Positions 43,053 to 52,255 are shown, counted from the stretch's first letter. The stretch: DNA of 64,000 bases from Streptosporangium oxazolinicum (GCF_039537505.1 NZ_BAABAQ010000013.1:248001-312000), one strand, 5' to 3'. Notes: a model not told the origin generated them from the letters alone. Numbers and translations: made by a program.

Positions 43053-43628
43053 TCAGGCCGGACGGGGCGGTCCACCGGCGCGGACGTGGCCATCTCCCCG
43101 CAGATCACCGTCCACAACGCCGGCATCGCCGCCGGGTCCCTGGCCGGTGGCCTCGTCCTGGAAGGGGCGGCGAGCGGCGCGGACGCCCTCCCCCGGACCG
43201 CCCTCCCCCTCGTCACCGCCGCCCTGGTCATCGTCGCCGTGGCCCGCCGCCACGCCTTCCCCGGCCGCCGTCCCGCGTGAGGCCGCCTCGATCACCTCGT
43301 CCAGGACGTCCCGGGAGCGGATCACGTCGGCGATCATCCGATTGACGCGATCTCGTTCCGCGGTCAGCTCGGTGACCAGCCGAGGGGTGGCGATCTCGGA
43401 CGGGCCGCCGTCGGCGTCGCGCATGCAGGGAAGCAGCTGCGCGATCTTCGCGCTGTGCAGTCCCGCGGCGAATAGCTCCTGGATGCGGATGACCCGGTCG
43501 ACCGAGCTACCCGGATAATCGCGATGGCCGCCGGGGGTGCGCTCGGCCGCCAGCAGCCCCTGCTCCTCGTAGTAGCGCAGCGACCGCTCGCTCACCCCGG
43601 TGCGCCGGGCCAGTTCGCCGATCCGCAT
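43053..43628 (-). CDS. MerR family regulator with antisense-derived C-terminus
   Basis: A 191-residue protein. Residues 1-115 are an ordinary MerR regulator: RIGELARRTGVSERSLRYYE, then GLLAAERTPGGHRDY, and the dimerisation helix LVTELTAERDRVNRMIADVI. Beyond about residue 116 the sequence becomes a Gly/Asp-rich low-complexity tail of about 75 residues. That tail is the antisense reading of an MFS-transporter relic on the plus strand. The native stop codon seems to have been lost at a junction near 43280. It is divergent from an intact DHA2 exporter, its likely target. ATG at 43628. Confidence 0.8.
   Translation of the reverse strand: MRIGELARRTGVSERSLRYYEEQGLLAAERTPGGHRDYPGSSVDRVIRIQELFAAGLHSAKIAQLLPCMRDADGGPSEIATPRLVTELTAERDRVNRMIADVIRSRDVLDEVIEAASRGTAAGEGVAAGHGDDDQGGGDEGEGGPGEGVRAARRPFQDEATGQGPGGDAGVVDGDLRGDGHVRAGGPPRPA
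43068..43280 (+). pseudogene. C-terminal fragment of an MFS transporter
   Basis: The plus frame reads AISPQITVHNAGIAAGSLAG, GLVLEG, then ALPLVTAALVIVAVARRHAF and a stop at 43278. This is the last two helices of a drug-efflux MFS protein, including the common ARRHAFP ending. There is no start and no upstream part; the sequence before 43068 is unrelated. It overlaps, antisense, the tail of the MerR gene. Confidence 0.6.
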
Positions 43629-43693
43629 TCTCCGCCTCACCCGCCGATCCGTGACTTGAATCTGACATTGATGGCACCTTTTACCGTACCGGC

Positions 43694-45145
43694 ATGACGG
43701 ACACCTCCACGAGCGCCTCCCGCCGGCCTCGCCGCGCGGGACCGGCCCTGGCCCTGCTGGCATTCGCCCAGTTCATCATCGCCGCCGACTACAACATCGT
43801 CTACGTCGCGCTGCCCGAGATCGGCCGGGAACTGGACTTCTCCGGCCAGGCCCTGCAGTGGGTGGTCAGCGCGTACGCGGTCGCGTTCGGCGGCTTCATG
43901 CTGCTGGGCGGGCGGGCCGCGGACCTGCTCGGGCGGCGCCGCGTGTTCGTCTCGGCCCTCGTCCTGTACGCCGTCTCGTCGCTGGCGGGCGGGCTCGCCG
44001 AGAGCCCAGGGCCGCTGATCGGGGTGCGCGCCGCGCAGGGGCTGGGCGCGGCGCTGCTGTTTCCCGCCACCCTGTCCCTGATCGGCACCACCTTCGCCGA
44101 GGGGCCCGAGCGTAACCGCGCGCTCGCGGTGTGGGCCGCCATGGGAGGCGGCGGCCTGGCCGGAGGGGCGCTGCTCGGCGGGGTGCTGACCGACCTCTTC
44201 GGATGGGAGTCGGTCTTCCACGTCTTCGTGCTGCTGGCCGGCGCCGCCCTGCTGGCGGCGTTCCCCCTGCTGCCCGCCGACCTCCCGGCCGGCCGCCCCT
44301 TCGGCGCGGGCCGGGAGGCCGCCGCGCGGGAACGCCGCTTCGACCTACCCGGAGCGCTGACCGCGACCGCCGGGATCACGCTGCTGGTCCTCGTCCTGGC
44401 GCAGGGCCCCGAGTGGGGCTGGACCTCCTCGCCGGTCCTCGCCGCCTTCGGTCTCGGCCTCGCGCTGCTCGCGGTGTTCGCCGTGATCGAAGCGCGCAGC
44501 CGTGACCCGCTGATGCCCCCGCGCATGTTCGCCAACCGGAGCCTGGTCGCGGCCATGGCGATCACGGCGGTGTTCGGGGCGGGCCTTGGGGCCCAGTACT
44601 ACCTGCTCACCGTCTACCTCCAGGACGTCCTCGGCTACGACCCCCTGCGGACGGGACTGGCGTACCTGCCGCTGACGCTGCTCAACATCGCCGGCACCAA
44701 GGTCGCCGAGCGTCTGATCACCCGTGCGGGCATGCGCGCCGCCCTGTCCACCGGCCTGCTGACCGGTGCGGCCGGCATGGTCCTGCTGGCCCTGACCCTT
44801 TCCCCGTACGCCCCGTTCGCCGCCGTGCTGCCCGGCGTCATGGTGACCGGTTTCGGGATGGGCGTCGTCTGGACCTCGATGTGGATCGCCGCGGGCAACG
44901 GCGTCGCGGCGGGCGAGCAGGGCGTCGCGTCCGGGATGGCGTCCGTGACCCACCAGAGCGGGCTGGCGGCCGGCACCGCCCTCATGGTGTTCGTCGTCAA
45001 CACCGGAACCGGCGGCCTGGACGGCGACGCGCTGCGCCGGGAACTCACCGGTGGCCTGAGCGCGGCATACTATCTGGCCGCCGGTGTGAGCGTTCTCGGC
45101 GTCCTGGTCACCGGCGTCGCCCTCGGCCGAGGACGACGCCGGTGA
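43694..45145 (+). CDS. MFS drug exporter, DHA2 (14-TM) family
   Basis: A 483-residue efflux protein with about 14 helices. Motifs include DYNIVYVALPEIGREL at helix 1, WVVSAYAVAFGGFMLLGG-type helix 2, GRAADLLGRRRVF (motif A) and RAAQGLGAALLFPATLSLIG (helices 4-5). Substrate unknown; proton-coupled antiport by family. ATG at 43694, 65 bases from the divergent MerR start, so probably induced by that regulator. Confidence 0.92.
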   Translation: MTDTSTSASRRPRRAGPALALLAFAQFIIAADYNIVYVALPEIGRELDFSGQALQWVVSAYAVAFGGFMLLGGRAADLLGRRRVFVSALVLYAVSSLAGGLAESPGPLIGVRAAQGLGAALLFPATLSLIGTTFAEGPERNRALAVWAAMGGGGLAGGALLGGVLTDLFGWESVFHVFVLLAGAALLAAFPLLPADLPAGRPFGAGREAAARERRFDLPGALTATAGITLLVLVLAQGPEWGWTSSPVLAAFGLGLALLAVFAVIEARSRDPLMPPRMFANRSLVAAMAITAVFGAGLGAQYYLLTVYLQDVLGYDPLRTGLAYLPLTLLNIAGTKVAERLITRAGMRAALSTGLLTGAAGMVLLALTLSPYAPFAAVLPGVMVTGFGMGVVWTSMWIAAGNGVAAGEQGVASGMASVTHQSGLAAGTALMVFVVNTGTGGLDGDALRRELTGGLSAAYYLAAGVSVLGVLVTGVALGRGRRR

Positions 45146-45260
45146 CCAGGACCCCCGGCCGGCTCCCGCGCGAGCACGGTGCCACCCCGGCCGACGGCGA
45201 ACCGCCGGTGCGGGCGACCTGACGGCACCGGGGTACCGGCGGTACCGGCGGCCCTGACGT

Positions 45261-46019
45261 TCAGCGCGGCCGTCCCGGCGTCCGGGGCGTGGAAAAGGCG
45301 GTGTCGCGGTCGAGCCGGGCGAGGAAGTGGCCGAAGCCGCCCGGCGCCCGGGGGTCGCGGCGCGCCGAGGTCACCACGGTCACGCCGGTGGTACGCAGGA
45401 CCCGCCGACCGGCCGATTCCAGCGCCCGGACCAGGGCGTCGTCCTCACCGGTCGCCAGCGCGCCGAACCCCCCGGCCGCCAGGTAGGCGGCGGCGGTGAC
45501 ACCGAGGTTGGCGCCGTGCACGTGCGGATGCCACCGCCCGCCGCCGCCCGTCTCCGCCGAGGGCGTCCTCGTACCGGCGGCGTACCCCTCGGTGTAGGCG
45601 GCCTGGCAGCGCGGCGGGTAGCCCGACCAGTCGGTGACCATCACGGTGCCGACGACGGCCTCCCACCCCTGGGAGGCGTACCTGAGCTGGCGGCCGAGCC
45701 AGCAGGGCGGGACCAGGGTGTCGGCGTCGGTGGTGGCGATCCAGACGGTGGCCGGGTCCAGGGCGCGGGTCCGCCGCAGGAGCACCCGCGTGCCCGCGAG
45801 CCGCGCCTGCCCGACGTTGGTCATGGTGCCCTCGACGACGGTCGCCCCGGCCCGCGCGGCCAGGGACGCCGTACGGTCGGCGCACGTGTCGGCGACGACG
45901 ATCAGGTGGACCGCGACGCCGGGGAGCATGCGTCCGGCCAGGTTCACCGAGGCCAGGCAGGCGGGCAGCAGTCTCTCCTCGTCGCGGGCGGGCACCACGA
46001 CCCCGACGGCCTGGATCAC
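45261..46019 (-). CDS. Family 2 glycosyltransferase
   Basis: A 252-residue GT-A enzyme. The N-terminal nucleotide-binding segment is GVVVPARDEERLLPACLAS, followed by VADTCADRTA and the DxD-like ATTDADT (metal/nucleotide-sugar). A later HGANLGVTAAAYLAAGGF and EDDAL supply the acceptor loop and ED motif. Cytoplasmic, with no membrane helix. The GTG overlaps the methyltransferase stop as GTGA. Last gene of a four-gene operon whose product is unknown. Confidence 0.85.
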   Translation of the reverse strand: MIQAVGVVVPARDEERLLPACLASVNLAGRMLPGVAVHLIVVADTCADRTASLAARAGATVVEGTMTNVGQARLAGTRVLLRRTRALDPATVWIATTDADTLVPPCWLGRQLRYASQGWEAVVGTVMVTDWSGYPPRCQAAYTEGYAAGTRTPSAETGGGGRWHPHVHGANLGVTAAAYLAAGGFGALATGEDDALVRALESAGRRVLRTTGVTVVTSARRDPRAPGGFGHFLARLDRDTAFSTPRTPGRPR

Positions 46020-46642
46020 ACGAGTCCCTCGGTCTCGGCCACCGAGGGGGCCGCAGGGCCGCGCAGGTAGACCTCGGCGAGGAAGTCCGGTTCGCGGTGG
46101 TCGACGAGGCGGGTCAGCCCGGTACGTTCGGCGAGGGCGCGGTGCACCTCCTCGCCGCCGCGCGGATACTCCGCGACGGGGTGCCGCCAGTGCACCGCGA
46201 GCAGGGTGCCCCCGGGGCTCAGCGCGCCGACCGCCAGGCCGAGCATCCGCTCCAGGTCCGCGCCGCCGAAGTAGTAGAGCACCTCCGACAGTACGACGAG
46301 GTCGAACGCCCCCTCGTGCTCGGGCCACTCGGCGGGCAGGACGCGCCGCTGCACCCGCGTCCCGGGGTGACCGGCGGTGCGTTCGGCGGCCGCCGTGACC
46401 GCGACGGAGGACAGGTCGCAGGCCAGCAGGCGGTCGCAGCGCGGGGCGAGCAGGGCGGTGAACACCCCGATGGAGCAGCCGGCCTCGAAGGCGTTGCGGT
46501 AGCGGCGCGCGGGCAGCAGCGCGGCGCTGATGGCGTACTTGCGTTCCTCGTACCAGCGGGAGGTGAATCCCCACGGGTCGGGTGAGGCCGAGTACATGTT
46601 CTCGAAGTACTCCGGCCCGAGCGTCGCCGGACGGGTCGTCAT
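46016..46642 (-). CDS. SAM-dependent methyltransferase, NodS-like
   Basis: A 208-residue methyltransferase. YFENMYSASPDPWGFTSRWY then ERKYAISAALLP is the signature opening of the NodS-like group. Motif I is FEAGCSIGVFTALLAPRCDR, and LVVLSEVLYYFG is post-motif II. NodS itself N-methylates a deacetylated chitooligosaccharide, and here too the gene sits between a PIG-L deacetylase and a GT2 gene. That makes N-methylation of a freshly deacetylated amino sugar an attractive inference. Confidence 0.87.
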   Translation of the reverse strand: MTTRPATLGPEYFENMYSASPDPWGFTSRWYEERKYAISAALLPARRYRNAFEAGCSIGVFTALLAPRCDRLLACDLSSVAVTAAAERTAGHPGTRVQRRVLPAEWPEHEGAFDLVVLSEVLYYFGGADLERMLGLAVGALSPGGTLLAVHWRHPVAEYPRGGEEVHRALAERTGLTRLVDHREPDFLAEVYLRGPAAPSVAETEGLV

Positions 46643-46691
46643 CGGATACCTCCAGCGTGGGGTCCCCCGGGCTGTGGCCGAGGGGAGGACG

Positions 46692-47441
46692 TCAACGGAA
46701 AAGCACCTCGTGGTCGCGGGTGAAGTGGGCGACGACGCCGGGGGGCAGCACGGCCTCCAGACCGGCGTCGCGGGGTTCCAGCTGGCTGGCGAAACAGTCG
46801 ATGGCCGCTCGCTTGCGGGCCAGGACCGCCGGTGGCAGGGGGATCCGCAGCGCCCGGTCCCAGGGCAGCCGCATGTCGCCGGGCCTGGCCCAGTGCCAGG
46901 CCCAGATCGGATAGAAGTAGGGGCGCAGCCCTGCCGAGGCCGCGGCCCGGCCGGCGGCCTCGTGGTCGGAGTGCACGTCCGCCTCCCACGGGGCCAGGCA
47001 CACCTCGAACCCGGCGGACGCCTTCTTCAGCGCCGGGGCGAGCTCGCCCTCGCGGTCGGCCAGCCCCGTGTCGGGCATGCCCAGCCGTACGATCTCGACG
47101 TCGCCGGCCCCCAGGGCCTCCAGCGCGGCCCCGGTCTCCCCCACTCGCCGCGCCACCAGCGCCGCCACGTCGGCGATTCCCGGATGGGAGGCCTCGCCGT
47201 CGGTGACGGCGACCAGGCGCAACCGTACGCCCGAGGCCGCCAGCAGTGACAGCAGCCCGCCGAGTCCCAGCACCTCGTCGTCGGGATGGGCGGCGATCAC
47301 CACCGCGCTGCGCCAGCCGCCGTACGCGAGCGCCGGGAGGGCGCCGAGCCCCGGCCAGGCGCGCCACTCGGCCTCGGAGGTTCCCGGGGCGTCGATGGCG
47401 TTGGGGGCGGGATCGGCCTCGCCGGTCCGTTCGGCGCTCAC
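46692..47441 (-). CDS. PIG-L family deacetylase
   Basis: A 249-residue zinc-dependent N-deacetylase. The metal motif AAHPDDEVLGLGG is near residue 48 and the third ligand is in VHSDHEAAGR. Relatives (PIG-L, MshB, BshB) deacetylate N-acetylglucosamine derivatives. The GTG overlaps the acyl-CoA-dehydrogenase stop (GTGA). The gap of about 50 bases to the next gene is the only break in this operon. Confidence 0.88.
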   Translation of the reverse strand: MSAERTGEADPAPNAIDAPGTSEAEWRAWPGLGALPALAYGGWRSAVVIAAHPDDEVLGLGGLLSLLAASGVRLRLVAVTDGEASHPGIADVAALVARRVGETGAALEALGAGDVEIVRLGMPDTGLADREGELAPALKKASAGFEVCLAPWEADVHSDHEAAGRAAASAGLRPYFYPIWAWHWARPGDMRLPWDRALRIPLPPAVLARKRAAIDCFASQLEPRDAGLEAVLPPGVVAHFTRDHEVLFR

Positions 47442-48436
47442 CAGCCGGCTCCCTGCTCGGCGACCAGGGCACCCAGCGCGGCGAGGTCGCGTTCGGCGTG
47501 ATGCTGGCGCAGGTAGACCGTGAGATCGGCGACCCGGCGCCCGTGCGCGGCGTCGTGGCCGAGCGGCCCGGCGCCCAGGGCCCTTCCCACCCGTCCCATG
47601 ACGTCGGTGGCCACGGCCTCCACCAGCGCTTTCAGACGCAGGGACCGCGCTCTTCCCGCGTTCTTGAGGTCGTGGGGGTCGGCGTCGATCTCGTCGGCCG
47701 CCTCCTCCAGGGCCGCTCTGGCGGTCCGCAGCGCCACGTCGACCGCGCCCAGGTGGGCCAGGGCGTGCGGGCCGACGTCCCGCTCGGCCGCGGCGGCCAG
47801 CAACGTCTCGGCCACGCCTCTGGCTCCTCCGTACCAGCACGCGGCGACGCCCGCGCCGCCCTGGTGGAAACCGGGCCTTCTCACGTAGCCGTCCACCGGT
47901 CCCACCGGTTCGGCGGGAACGCCGAGAACCTCGTCGAACCGGACGTCCAGGGTGTCGCTCGCCGCCATTCCCGTCGCCGGCCAGCTGCCGTCCACCGGCC
48001 GCAGGCCCGCGCCGGGAACGGCCGACACGGCGAACAGCCGGGGACCGTCCGCCGTCTCCGCGGTCACCAGGGCGTGGGTGCACACCCGCGCCCCCGAGCA
48101 GTACCGCTTGGTTCCGAACAACCGCCACCCTCCGGCCTCGGGTCGCGCCAGGAGGGCCGGGCCGGGAGGCTGCGCCGCCCACACCCCCCACCGGCTGCCG
48201 GTGGGGGGTGCGGGACCGCCGAGTTCGGCCAGGATCGCGACGGCGTCGGTGTGCCCCTCGCACAGTCGCGCCAGCGACAGATCCCGCCGGGCCAGCGCGC
48301 TCAACGCCTCCCAGCGCCGCCTGGTCCGCCCGGTGCCGGGCAGCGGAAGATCCAGCCGCCCCGACTCCACCTCGGCGACGAACTCTCTTTCGATCTCACC
48401 GCGCCAGGTGGCGCCGTCCTGCCGTTCCCCGTCCAT
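47438..48436 (-). CDS. Acyl-CoA dehydrogenase family protein, divergent
   Basis: A 332-residue flavoprotein of the acyl-CoA dehydrogenase fold: TKRYCSGARVCTHALVTAET in the middle beta-domain, and a C-terminal helical domain (AALEEAADEIDADPHDLKNA, GRALGAGPLGHDAAHGRRVA). It is shorter than classical members (about 380) and I do not find their usual catalytic Glu context, so the reaction is open. ATG at 48436; the frame continues to 48565 with less convincing sequence. First gene of the operon acyl-CoA DH - PIG-L - NodS-like - GT2. Confidence 0.8.
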   Translation of the reverse strand: MDGERQDGATWRGEIEREFVAEVESGRLDLPLPGTGRTRRRWEALSALARRDLSLARLCEGHTDAVAILAELGGPAPPTGSRWGVWAAQPPGPALLARPEAGGWRLFGTKRYCSGARVCTHALVTAETADGPRLFAVSAVPGAGLRPVDGSWPATGMAASDTLDVRFDEVLGVPAEPVGPVDGYVRRPGFHQGGAGVAACWYGGARGVAETLLAAAAERDVGPHALAHLGAVDVALRTARAALEEAADEIDADPHDLKNAGRARSLRLKALVEAVATDVMGRVGRALGAGPLGHDAAHGRRVADLTVYLRQHHAERDLAALGALVAEQGAGW

Positions 48437-48808
48437 GAACGGGGGCCTACCCTGCCGGGAACGTTCATATCGTCGCTGGTAAAAGGGTTGATTCTGCTCC
48501 AACAAAATCTTCGGTGGACCTGGGCGGACCTCCGTAATCGGAAACATCCTGGGCATCATGTACAACCGGCATTACCTGGATGTCCTCCACTCGATGGGAA
48601 AGGTCCGACCTGCCTTTCCCATGGAGGGACATGTGGTGGAACGCTCAGCCGTGGGCGCGCAGAGCGGCGATCACCCAGCCGAAGGCCGGAATGACCGAGG
48701 GGCCGGGTCCGGCGCGGGGCGGCCGACGCCGACCGCCCCGCTCGCCGGTTCCCACCGCGCCGGACGGCGGAACACCGGCCGGTCGTTCAGCGGTCGTTCG
48801 GCGGTCGT

Positions 48809-49705
48809 TCAGCGCGAGAGCAGGTCCCGCAGGGCCTTGGCGACGTCGGCGGGGGCTTCCTCGGCCATGAAGTGACCGCAGGTGACGGGGATGTGCCGCA
48901 GGTCGGGTGCCCAGGCGCTCCACAGTGCCACCGCGTCGAAGCCGAGGGCGGCGCCCCAGTCCTGCTGGAGCACGGTGACCGGCATCCGCAGCCGGTTGCC
49001 GGCGTCCCGGTCGGCCCGGTCGTGGACGACGTCGATACCGGCGGAGGCGCGGTAGTCGGCCACGATCGAGGTGACGGCCGCGCGGGAGGCCTCCAGGTAG
49101 GCGGTGCGGACATCGGCGGGGATCGCCCGCGAATCGTTGGTCCAGATGTCCAGGAAGTGCCCGAAGAAGGCGTCGGAACTGGCGGCGATCATCTTCTCGG
49201 GCAGGCCGGGAGGCTGGGCCATCAGGTAGAGGTGGAAGCCGACGGCGGCGCTGACGCCGTGCATCACCTCCCACATGTCCAGCGTGGGCAGCACGTCCAG
49301 GCAAGCCAGGTGGGTGATCGTCTCGGGGTGGTCCAGACCGGCGCGGACGGCGACCAGGGCGCCGCGGTCGTGCCCGGCCAGTGCGAAGCGCTCATGCCCC
49401 AGCGCGCGGGCCAGGGCGACGATGTCGGCGGCCATGGTGCGCTTGGCGTAGGTGGTGCCGTCGGTCTCGGCCGGTTTGTCGCTGGCGCCGTAGCCGCGCA
49501 GGTCGGGGCAGATCACGGTGTGGTCGGCCACCAGGTCGGCGGCGACGTGCCGCCACATCAGGTGGGTCTGGGGAAACCCGTGCAGCAGCACGATCGGACT
49601 GCCCGTCCCCGCGACGGCCACGTTCAGGGACACGCCGTCGGCGACGGGGACGCGCCGGTAGTCGAATCCGGCGATGACAGGTGCCGTGGTCGCGTTCTTT
49701 TCCAT
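48809..49705 (-). CDS. Alpha/beta hydrolase, haloacetate-dehalogenase-like
   Basis: A 298-residue hydrolase. The oxyanion loop is LLHGFPQTHLMWRHVA, followed by CPDLRGYGASDKP and the nucleophile elbow AGHDRGALVA, where Asp replaces Ser. The HDRGA elbow is the hallmark of haloacetate/fluoroacetate dehalogenases and some epoxide hydrolases. The C-terminal His is in TCGHFMAEEAP. Substrate unproven. ATG at 49705. Divergent from a SARP regulator, which may or may not control it. Confidence 0.87.
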   Translation of the reverse strand: MEKNATTAPVIAGFDYRRVPVADGVSLNVAVAGTGSPIVLLHGFPQTHLMWRHVAADLVADHTVICPDLRGYGASDKPAETDGTTYAKRTMAADIVALARALGHERFALAGHDRGALVAVRAGLDHPETITHLACLDVLPTLDMWEVMHGVSAAVGFHLYLMAQPPGLPEKMIAASSDAFFGHFLDIWTNDSRAIPADVRTAYLEASRAAVTSIVADYRASAGIDVVHDRADRDAGNRLRMPVTVLQQDWGAALGFDAVALWSAWAPDLRHIPVTCGHFMAEEAPADVAKALRDLLSR

Positions 49706-49792
49706 GGGTGACAGCCTGCCGGGCGTGAATGAGCATCCGGTCAGCGCGCTACCGTGGCCAGGGGTGATGTCCTGGGAAGGGGCGGTCAAGGG

Positions 49793-51796
49793 GTGCGGGT
49801 CGTGTTCGGGGTGCTGGGGCCGGTGACGGCCTGGGAGGCCGCCGGGGGCGCGATCGCTCTCAAGGGGCCGCGGCACCGCGAGGTGCTGGCCCGGCTGATC
49901 GCCGCCCGCCGCCGCGTCGTCCCGATCACCGGTCTGGTCGAGGACCTGTGGGACGATCCACCCCCTGGCGCGGTGGGCGCGGTGCGCACCTTCGTGGCCG
50001 CGTTGCGCCGTGCGCTGGAACCCGAGCGCCCTCCCCGGACCCCGTCCCGGCTGCTGGTCACCGAGGGGCCGGGGTACGCGCTGCGCGCGGAGCCGGGCGC
50101 GGTGGACGCCTGGCGCTTCGAACGGGTGGTCTCGGCCGCCGCGACGCTGCCTGCCCAGGACGGGCTCGCCCAGCTGACCGAGGCGCTGGGGTGGTGGCGC
50201 GGGCCCGCCTACGCCGAGTTCGCCGGCCGGTCCTGGGCCGGTACGGAGCGCGCCCGCCTGGCCGAGATCCGCTCGCACGCCGTCGAGCGTCAGGCCGAGA
50301 TCCGGCTCGCCCTCGGCCTGGCCGCCGAGGCGGTGCCGGACCTGGACGCGCACGTGGCCGAGCACCCCTGGCGCGAGGACGCCTGGCGGCTGCTGGCGCT
50401 CGCGCTGTATCGCACCGGCCGCCAGGGCGACGCGCTCGCCGTCCTGCGCCGGGCACGAACGACGCTGCTCCAGCAGTTGGGGGTGGATCCGGGCCCGCCC
50501 CTCCGCCGCCTGGAGACCGACATCCTCCACCACGCCGATCACCTCGACCTCGCATCCGGCCCCGGCGGGGCGGCGGCCCGGGTATGGGCGCAGACGGCCG
50601 CCGTCTACGACCGCACCGTGACCTCCGGTGCCCGAGCCCGGCTGGAGTCGGCGGTGGGCCTGCTGCGCGGCCTCGCGGTGACCGGAGGCGCCGGTCTGGA
50701 GGCCGCCCGCCGGCACCGCCTGGCGGCCATCGCCGCCGCCGAGGAACTGGGTGACGCGGAACTGACCGCCCGGGTGATCGGCGCCTACGACGTCCCGGCG
50801 ATCTGGACCCGCTCCGACGACCCCTCGCAGGCGGCGCGCGTCGTGGCGGCGGCCGAACGCGCCCTGGCCGCCATCTCGCCCGATGCGCACGAGGTGGCGC
50901 GGGCCGGTCTGCTGGCCACGATCGCCCTGGAGTCGCGCGGCACCCGCTCGGCGCGCGGCCCGCAGGCCGCCCGCCAGGCTGAGGAGATCGCCCGCCGCCT
51001 GGACGATCCCGCGCTGCTGGCGTTCGCCCTCAACGGCGTGTTCATGCAGACCTTCCACCGCGCCGGCCTGGCCCCGCGCCGCGACGAGATCGGCGCCGAG
51101 CTGGTCGCCCTGTCCGCCCGGCACGGCCTGGCGACCTTCCAGATACTCGGGCACCTCATCCGCGTCCAGGCCCGCGCCGCGCTCGCCGACTTCCCCGAGG
51201 CCGACCGGCACGCGGCCGCAGCGGACCGGCTGGCCGAACGCCACGAGCGGCCGCTGGTGGACGTGTTCACTCGGTGGTACCGGGCACTGCGGCTCACCGA
51301 GGCCGGGCGGGCACCAGTGGCCGAGGCCGAGGCGGCCTACCGGGACGCCGCCGCGCGGCTGGACGGCGCCGGTATGCCCGGCCTGGAGCGCGGCCTGTTG
51401 CCGCTCGCGTCGCTGTGCCTGCGCCTGCGGCACGCGCTGCCCATCCCCGTCGGCGAGCACATCGGCTGGGGCCCCTACGAGCCATGGGCCCGTCCCCTGG
51501 TGCTGCTGGCCCGAGATCGCCCCGCCGAGGCTGCCGAGGCGCTGCGCGAGGTCCCCGACCCGCCTCGCGACCTGCTGTTCGAGGCGCTGTGGTGCCTGGC
51601 CGCGCGGGCCGCGATCGCCGTCGGCGACCGGCCGATGATGGAACGCGCGTACGGCGAGCTCGCTCCCGCGGCGGGCGAGCTGGCCGGAGCGGGCAGCGGC
51701 CTGCTCACCCTGGGGCCGGTCTCCCGATACCTCGGCGACCTCGCCGACGCCCTCGCACACCACGACACCGCGGCCCGCCCCCGCCGGTCGCGGTGA
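49793..51796 (+). CDS. SARP/AfsR-type transcriptional regulator with BTAD
   Basis: A 667-residue activator. The N-terminal OmpR-like winged helix (about 1-95; VFGVLGPVTAWEAAGGAIAL, VEDLWDDPPPGAVGAVRTFV) is followed by the bacterial transcription activation domain (about 96-240; RHAVERQAEIRLALGL-like helices, HPWREDAWRLLALALYRTGR). A long helical TPR-like C-terminus (about 260-660) comes next. No NB-ARC ATPase is present, unlike AfsR. SARPs usually switch on secondary-metabolite genes; the target here is not apparent. The GTG at 49793 begins the domain; a GTG at 49754 would add 13 residues. The Tn3-family transposon starts 137 bases downstream. Confidence 0.83.
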   Translation: MRVVFGVLGPVTAWEAAGGAIALKGPRHREVLARLIAARRRVVPITGLVEDLWDDPPPGAVGAVRTFVAALRRALEPERPPRTPSRLLVTEGPGYALRAEPGAVDAWRFERVVSAAATLPAQDGLAQLTEALGWWRGPAYAEFAGRSWAGTERARLAEIRSHAVERQAEIRLALGLAAEAVPDLDAHVAEHPWREDAWRLLALALYRTGRQGDALAVLRRARTTLLQQLGVDPGPPLRRLETDILHHADHLDLASGPGGAAARVWAQTAAVYDRTVTSGARARLESAVGLLRGLAVTGGAGLEAARRHRLAAIAAAEELGDAELTARVIGAYDVPAIWTRSDDPSQAARVVAAAERALAAISPDAHEVARAGLLATIALESRGTRSARGPQAARQAEEIARRLDDPALLAFALNGVFMQTFHRAGLAPRRDEIGAELVALSARHGLATFQILGHLIRVQARAALADFPEADRHAAAADRLAERHERPLVDVFTRWYRALRLTEAGRAPVAEAEAAYRDAAARLDGAGMPGLERGLLPLASLCLRLRHALPIPVGEHIGWGPYEPWARPLVLLARDRPAEAAEALREVPDPPRDLLFEALWCLAARAAIAVGDRPMMERAYGELAPAAGELAGAGSGLLTLGPVSRYLGDLADALAHHDTAARPRRSR

Positions 51797-51933
51797 ACCC
51801 GGCCCGGCCTCCGGCGCCGGGAGACGCCACGCGCCTTCGGCACCGGGGGACGCCACGCCGTGAGGTGCAGACGGCGACCGGCGCGTGCCGCACCTCACCC
51901 GTCCCGTCGAGCGCCACGCCGCCGAGACGGCCG

Positions 51934-51990
51934 GGGGTCCCCGTAGCAAACAGCGGAAATCCAACGAATATGGCTCTGATCTGCGGTTAG
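51934..51990 (+). repeat. Left terminal inverted repeat of the Tn3-family element
   Basis: Starts GGGGTCCCCGTAGC and matches the right end (58129-58185, inverted) without error for 33 bases, then about 80% to base 57. Its inner end overlaps the stop codon of recombinase copy A. Preceded by the target duplication GGCCG. Confidence 0.92.
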
Positions 51991-52255
51991 TGAGTTCGGT
52001 GTGGTGAGGCGAGGATGCCGGTGATCTCGGCGACGGCCTCGCTGCCTGGGCGGGTGTAGCGCATGGCGGTGCGGGGGGTTCTTGTGCCGGGTCTTGCCCA
52101 TGATGAGCTGCAGCGGTACTTCAGCTTCGCCGAGGTGGGTGGCGGCGCTGTGGCGCAATTGGTGCAGATCGAGCCCGGCGTACTTCTCCAGCAGGACACG
52201 GGCGCGGTCGTAGCCGAGGCGGGCGCGGCCGGTGTGCGGGCAGATGTCGGGGTGC
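51987..52255 (-). pseudogene. 3' fragment of a tyrosine recombinase (copy A)
   Basis: About 90 C-terminal codons, nearly identical at the DNA level to copy B (54767-55030) up to the catalytic region. It contains LDLHQLRHSAATHLGEAEVP (HxLRH box) and LIMGKTRHKNP. At a run of six C the frame shifts. The tyrosine-bearing segment RTAMRYTRPGSEAVAEITGI continues in the next frame to a stop at 51987. Everything upstream of 52255 is lost. It lies against the left terminal repeat, which is probably the ancestral position of the recombinase gene. Confidence 0.8.

Noticed and set aside
48566..48808. Small ORFs between the acyl-CoA dehydrogenase and the alpha/beta hydrolase
   Set aside because: Short, composition-driven frames with no RBS or family resemblance; the region looks like promoter plus 3' spacer.
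48809..51964. A 1,051-codon minus-strand open frame
   Set aside because: Only the last 298 codons (alpha/beta hydrolase) are real; the remainder is antisense to the SARP gene.
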